Positions 59,617 to 64,000 of a stretch of DNA of 64,000 bases are shown in pieces. Numbering within the stretch: the stretch's first letter is position 1; the number at the start of each line of letters is the position of its first letter. Under the pieces are notes generated by a model, which did no database searches, was not told the DNA's origin, and saw only the letters and a list, made by a program, of their open reading frames with translations. Origin of the DNA: Oreohelix idahoensis (taxonomy: Eukaryota; Mollusca; Gastropoda; Stylommatophora; Oreohelicidae); NCBI GenBank assembly GCA_024509875.1, contig JAMPIV010017569.1, positions 1 through 64,000 on the forward strand, given 5' to 3'. The position numbers and the translations under genes were made by a program.

Positions 59617-61300
59617 CCCGCATAGACGACATTTTGGCGATGCTTGGGAAATCCAATTGGTTCACCTCATCAGACGCTCGATCAGGATTTTGGGCTATTC
59701 CTATGTCCGCGGATGCAAAACAGAAAAGCACGTTCTGTTCTCACATGGGATCTTTTTCATGGTCTGTGATGCCTTTTGGGTTAAAAACAAGTCCAGCCAC
59801 ATACATGAGTTTGATGGATGAAGTTTTACAAGGGTTACACAAATTTGCATCAGCTTACATAGACGATATTTTAATACACACCAATGGAACCATTGAGGAT
59901 CACCTTAAACATGTAGAGACTGTCTTCGACAGATTACGTTTACACAAAGTGAAGTTAAAATTGAGTAAATGCAGCTTTCTACAAAAGGAGATCAAATATT
60001 TAGGTTTCATAGTAAATGAGAATGGAATCAGACCAGATGACGATAAAATTGCAGCAATACAGAAGATACCTCCACCAACGAATGTAAGGCAAGTGAGAGG
60101 ATTCATAGGATGTTGTGCTTACTATCGAAAACACATAATCAATTTCTCAAAAGTAGCCGAACCTTTGCTGAATTTAACCAGGAAATATGCAAAATTCAGG
60201 TGGGAAGAAAAATGTCAGAAAGCATTGACTACCTAAAGTCAGCACTAATTACAATACCTTTTCTGGCACATCCAGACATCACAAAACCCATGATCATCTA
60301 TAGTGATGCTTCCGACACTGCAATTGGAGCTTGTTTGGTACAAGAAATATCACCAAATGAACCACCAGCGATTGCCAATATTCTTCAAGAAAAACCGATA
60401 GCCTTTCTTTCACATGCTTTAAGCAGAACTCAACGAAAATGGACGACAACAGAGAAAGAAGCTTATGCAATTCATTATGCTTTGCAGAAGTTTAACTTTT
60501 ATATCAGAGGAACGTCGGTTATCATAAAAACGGATCACCAACCTCTAGTAAATTGGCTTACTAAACCCCAAGAACAACCAAAAAAGCTTCAGACATGGGC
60601 TATCAATTTGCAAAATTACGATACCAAGATCGAGTATTTACCTGGTAGACTAAACACATGTGCAGATTTATTATCGAGAATACCATATCCTGAACCTACA
60701 GACGTGGACGATCTGAAACAACAAGACTTAACTGAAATAGATGATAATGCGAAAGAAATCTCCGCCATTGACTTCACCCAACATAGTCAAGACACTGAGC
60801 CTCCTGATAGTCAAGAACAGAAAACACAACCTACGGAGAACTCGAGAACTGATGATGGCGATGAATCTAGAGATTTTGAACAGAGTCTAATCTTCAAGAA
60901 GGAACAACTGAAAGACGAAGCATTAACCAAGATTATAGTACAAGTACGTACCAATCCGAAAGAAAAGAGAGACTATGTGATATTACCTGAAGACAATATT
61001 TTATATCATGTCAGTCCTAGAGAAAATGGATTACTGCAGAAATGTATCCCCACATCATTGGTACCAACTGTATTGAAACAATTTCACGATGACAATGGTC
61101 ACTTCGGACGCGATAAAACCCTCGACGTCATTACAAAGAGATACTATTGGCCAACTATGATAAAAGATATCATAGAATATGTAGGAACGTGTAAAATTTG
61201 TAAACTCAGAAATATGAGAATGATTAGAGCACCGATTCAGGAAATGTCATATCAACATTATCCCATGGAAGTCGTTAGTCGCGACATATCGGGACCACAG
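59617..61300 (+). pseudogene. Gypsy RT (palm), RNase H and integrase zinc domain
   Basis: The RT resumes with RIDDILAMLGKSNWFTSSDA (motif A Asp), FSWSVMPFGLKTSPATYM (motif B) and FASAYIDDILIHT (motif C, YIDD), then LSKCSFLQKEIKYLGF. A 1-base deletion near 60222 moves the frame. RNase H follows with YSDASDTAIGACLVQ (first Asp), TTEKEAYAI (Glu) and IKTDHQPLVNW (Asp). After a linker comes the integrase HHCC zinc domain, with the H-x3-H of NGHFGRDKT and the C-x2-C of GTCKICKLRN. The integrase core begins (VSRDISGP, with a first Asp) and then breaks at about 61300. Confidence 0.9.
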
Positions 61301-62346
61301 GATTTTCGCCTTTTTACTTACTTTATGGCCGAGAACCAAATTTTCCTTTGGATAACATCTTGCTTCCCCAGAGGAAATATACAGGTGAATGTCCGATACA
61401 GATTATTTTGCAGCAAAAACATAGGGCACATGTTATTGCTCACAGAAACGTCCGAAAAGCTTTTGCTAAACGAGCCAGGATCCGTAACAAAACCTCTACA
61501 CTGCAAGAATTCAAGCCTGGTGACCAAGTATACTATAAGAAGCATGTTAGGACGGATAAATTTGACAACCGATGGTTACCCGGATACAAAATATTGGAAC
61601 AAATTTCTCCAACTAATTATATCTTGTGGAACGAAGAACGCAATTCCACTACAAAAGCTCACGTCAATCAGATGCGACTTGATGATCACCGACCGCTTGA
61701 TATACCAGAGACGAAGTTCCAGAGACCAACTCGTTTGTCTACGTTAGCCCAACCTCCATCTTCTTCTTCATCTTCTTCGGATGCAGTGGACACATCAGAA
61801 CATTCTTCCTCAGAGTCAGAAATTGTACCACATCGTTTGGATCATGCGATTCAAAGAGCTAAAGATTGTAGAAGTTCGTCATCAAGTGAAGATAACGTTC
61901 CCCTACAAGAACTTAGACAGCGTCTCATTTCAAGACAAGAACGTATTGCTGCTGATGAAAGAATCGAACATAATGAAACAAGTATGAATCTTGATTTTCC
62001 TCAATCTACACTATCAACACCATCCGATATCGATTGCTCCAAACCCGTAGTTTCAGAAAATGATTCAATGACTACAGCTTCAAATACTACCTTGATGGAC
62101 ATGAACGAAACGCGAAAATTAGCAGATAAACGGAGATACGATTCTTCATTTTCCGATTCCATCCCTGTAGCCAAGCTTCCGAAATTTTCGCAAGATCAAA
62201 TATATGTCAAACCTAAAAAACGTAGAAGAAAACCGAATTCCTCACGCCTCTCGTGTGATGTAGACATGATTATTGATGATTCTTCACATCTTACTTCATC
62301 TGACTCCACGACTACGTTATGTACTCATCACTCAGAGACTTACTGA
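61300..62346 (+). pseudogene. Gypsy integrase C-terminus and tail
   Basis: From 61300 a different frame reads PFYLLYGREPNFPLDNILLP, the region that normally follows the last catalytic Glu of the integrase core. It continues with KFAKRAR-like basic sequence, FKPGDQVYYKKHV (SH3-like C-terminal domain) and HVNQMRLDDHRPL. A Ser-rich, low-complexity tail of about 180 residues ends at TGA 62344-62346. The catalytic core between the first Asp and this point is missing, so integrase cannot act. Confidence 0.88.
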
Positions 62347-62569
62347 TTCTGATCCTCTTAAGAGACCTTGGGCTCTTCATCCCGAACAGTTGATGCACGA
62401 TATGAAGTGATTTTTTGATGATTATTATTATTACTTTCAAAATTAATGCACGATATGAAGTGTTTTATGATTATTATTATTACTCTAAAATTAAGATGCT
62501 ACATAGATAGACCGACTGATAGTACCGGAAAATGTCTCTTGAGATACATTTTTATGGCATGGGGACATA
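62347..62569 (+). other. Gypsy 3' untranslated region
   Basis: Short region between the end of pol and the 3' LTR, with a near-duplicate of aatgcacgatatgaagtg (about 62391-62411 and 62444-62462). An imperfect polypurine tract (ggcatggggaca) sits just before the LTR. Confidence 0.6.
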
Positions 62570-63631
62570 TGTGAACGGATTGATGACGTCATTATATAAA
62601 AGATACCCTCAATTCTATCTAACATAAGAGACAACAGAGACTGATGACGTAATTCATAATTAACCTATAAAACAAAAGAAACTTAACATAGACACAAAAG
62701 ACAGTTATAGGAAATGACGACAAGACGACGGTAACGTTGCTAGTGCAGTATCGATGACATATACATAAATGGTGCACAAATAATTGTAACCAGTGGTTTT
62801 AGCCAATAGATTCATTGGACTAAGGGACATCCGTTATGAAGACTAATGTTTAGCAGTCTTTAGCTACTGACCTTGCAACGAGATGGTCGTGATATTGAGA
62901 CAGACCGATGTTGAAGTAGACTCAGATAGACTCAAGCTATTTTATCCCCTGACATTGGACAGTGTATTTCTTGCTTTGATGCAGAAATGGTATGAATTCG
63001 CTCGATGTGATATATGTCAATGACAAACAGTCATTTGTGTGTAAGATCGAACATTGTTAGAATAGTTTTTTGGAACTTATTATTTTGGAGATTAGCTCCC
63101 TAATTGTCTTCCACTCTCCCATCGTTCAAAATACACCAGCTTCTTAGTTGGTTTTGACGATGACATTCTGCATTACACAACAGCTACATACGAAACTGGA
63201 ATAATACCAAATACTCTTTGGTACCAGTTTCCAACGTAATATAATAGAGTAGGACATTGTAATCTGCAACCGACACTATAATTATATGATCAAATCGTCT
63301 GTGAAAATTGGAAGACTTGTAAAATAAAGTTATTGTTGGAACTTCTATCATGGATTAGTTCTGCATTCAGTTTGGATGATCTCTGATGAAAGAGTACTAC
63401 ATTATATGTCACACAAAGTCCAAGGAAACCGAATCAAATAAAAACCTGGGTCCCGTAAAATATCGAAGAGAATTTCTACCTCTGGTGAACCAAACCAGTA
63501 CTCTCGTTTTATGACTCTTCAGAAACACTTATTAGAAGGAAAAAGAGAAAAGATAAAAATATAAAATAAACTTTACCCAGTATGTAAAACGGGTACATAC
63601 TTAGAGGGCAAGATTGGGGCGCCCTGTCACA
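62570..63631 (+). repeat. 3' LTR of Gypsy element
   Basis: 1062 bp, starting tgtgaacgg and ending ctgtcaca. Followed by the TSD caag and then the in-phase continuation of the Gag/cold-shock frame. Confidence 0.95.
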
Positions 63632-63635
63632 CAAG

Positions 63636-64000
63636 TGCAGAAGCCCAGAATGAAGAGGAGGCACTCAAAGCAGAAATATCGCTCCTAAAATCCCAGCTAG
63701 CACAGCTATCACAGACCAGTTCGCCAGCACAAGAGGAGGTGCAGAGAAAGAAAGAACCAGGTCAATCGCAGAAACAGCCAAAGCACGACGAGGGGGTGCA
63801 TGTTCTTGTATGTGAGAGTCAGGCTGTTGTTAACGAAAGCAGTGAGCTGACAGTACCAACAAACGCAGTTGCACCGACAAGGCGAAAAGGGGTTTGCAAA
63901 TGGTACAGTGTCCACAGGGGATGGGGGTTCATCACGCCAGATGATGGAGGTATTGATGTATTCGTACATCAGACCAAGATCTTCAGAAAGGGATTCCGGA
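63636..64000 (+). pseudogene. Gag-like protein, coiled coil and Lin28-like cold-shock domain
   Basis: This is the continuation of the frame begun at 53357; removing the Gypsy element plus one copy of caag joins the two in phase. The first ~30 residues form a heptad-like coiled coil ([17 protein letters not shown]). A charged linker ([17 protein letters not shown]) follows. From about 63888 comes a cold-shock domain: [18 protein letters not shown] contains the RNP1 type motif and [14 protein letters not shown] the RNP2 type motif. GVCKW and DVFVHQ are the wording of the Lin28 type rather than bacterial Csp. Such domains bind single-stranded RNA. The frame is open at the window edge, so the C-terminus is not seen. 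In Lin28, CCHC knuckles follow. Confidence 0.8.

Larger units (their letters stand above)
53731..63631 (+). mobile_element. Ty3/Gypsy LTR retrotransposon, defective, with 4-bp TSD
   Basis: The element is 9.9 kb including an internal insertion. LTRs lie at 53731-54793 and 62570-63631; the 4-bp TSD caag is at 53727-53730 and 63632-63635. The order gag, protease, RT, RNase H, integrase is that of Ty3/Gypsy. No envelope-like frame is seen. Defects include a 2-kb insertion in RT, frame changes between protease and RT and between RT and RNase H, and a deletion of most of the integrase core. It inserted within the Gag/cold-shock reading frame. Confidence 0.95.

Overview
This is a eukaryotic, most likely invertebrate, intergenic window. 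No complete host gene, rRNA or tRNA gene is recognisable. The reading frames that make sense are all retrotransposon proteins: RTE-type LINEs, a CR1-like LINE, a Jockey/I-like LINE and LTR elements. The rest is AT-rich DNA with microsatellites, minisatellites and one large satellite. The mix of RTE, hAT and mariner-like repeats and short retroposons with (GAA)n or (CAA)n tails fits a lophotrochozoan, perhaps a mollusc. That taxonomic guess is weak and rests on repeat style only.

Layout. 1-5.15 kb: unassigned DNA with two long (AT)n runs. 5.16-9.92 kb: a minus-strand RTE with a 12-bp target-site duplication (TSD), split by a plus-strand RTE-like LINE. 10.9-16.8 kb: LINE relics in decay and a 41-bp tandem repeat. 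18.6 kb: a (GAA)n-tailed SINE with a 13-bp TSD. 20.13-23.02 kb: an RTE from endonuclease to 3' tail with a 12-bp TSD. 23.3-29.6 kb: RTE relics and two diverged copies of a ~1.1 kb repeat. 29.6-33.0 kb: 35-bp and ~45-bp tandem arrays; the second is interrupted by a SINE that was itself hit by a (CAA)n-tailed retroposon. 33-38 kb: mostly unassigned. 38.1-43.5 kb: a 5.4-kb satellite of 69 units of 78 bp, ending in a 396-bp mariner-like MITE. 44-50.6 kb: LINE relics, 13-bp and 54-bp tandem repeats, and a hAT-like element. 50.7-53.0 kb: a Jockey/I-like LINE split by two insertions. 53.0-64.0 kb: an LTR-type element whose Gag-like frame is interrupted by a 9.9-kb Gypsy element.

Two results stand out. 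First, the birth of the satellite can be read directly. A TA-targeting MITE landed in an RTE fragment. Each 78-bp unit is about 62 bp of RTE plus the first ~16 bp of the MITE, bounded by a 9-bp direct repeat (agattgtac) that lies once in the RTE and once in the MITE terminus. The array length is exactly 69 x 78 plus two visible insertions totalling 17 bp. Second, the frame interrupted by the Gypsy element joins a PNMA/Gag-like N-terminal domain and a coiled coil to a Lin28-like cold-shock domain. It lies behind a candidate short LTR and primer-binding site, so it may be a retroelement Gag carrying a captured RNA-binding domain.

The Gypsy element has nearly identical LTRs and a perfect 4-bp TSD, so it inserted recently. 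Yet it has a 2-kb insertion in reverse transcriptase, a deletion removing most of the integrase core, frameshifts and a damaged zinc knuckle. It may have been mobilised in trans.
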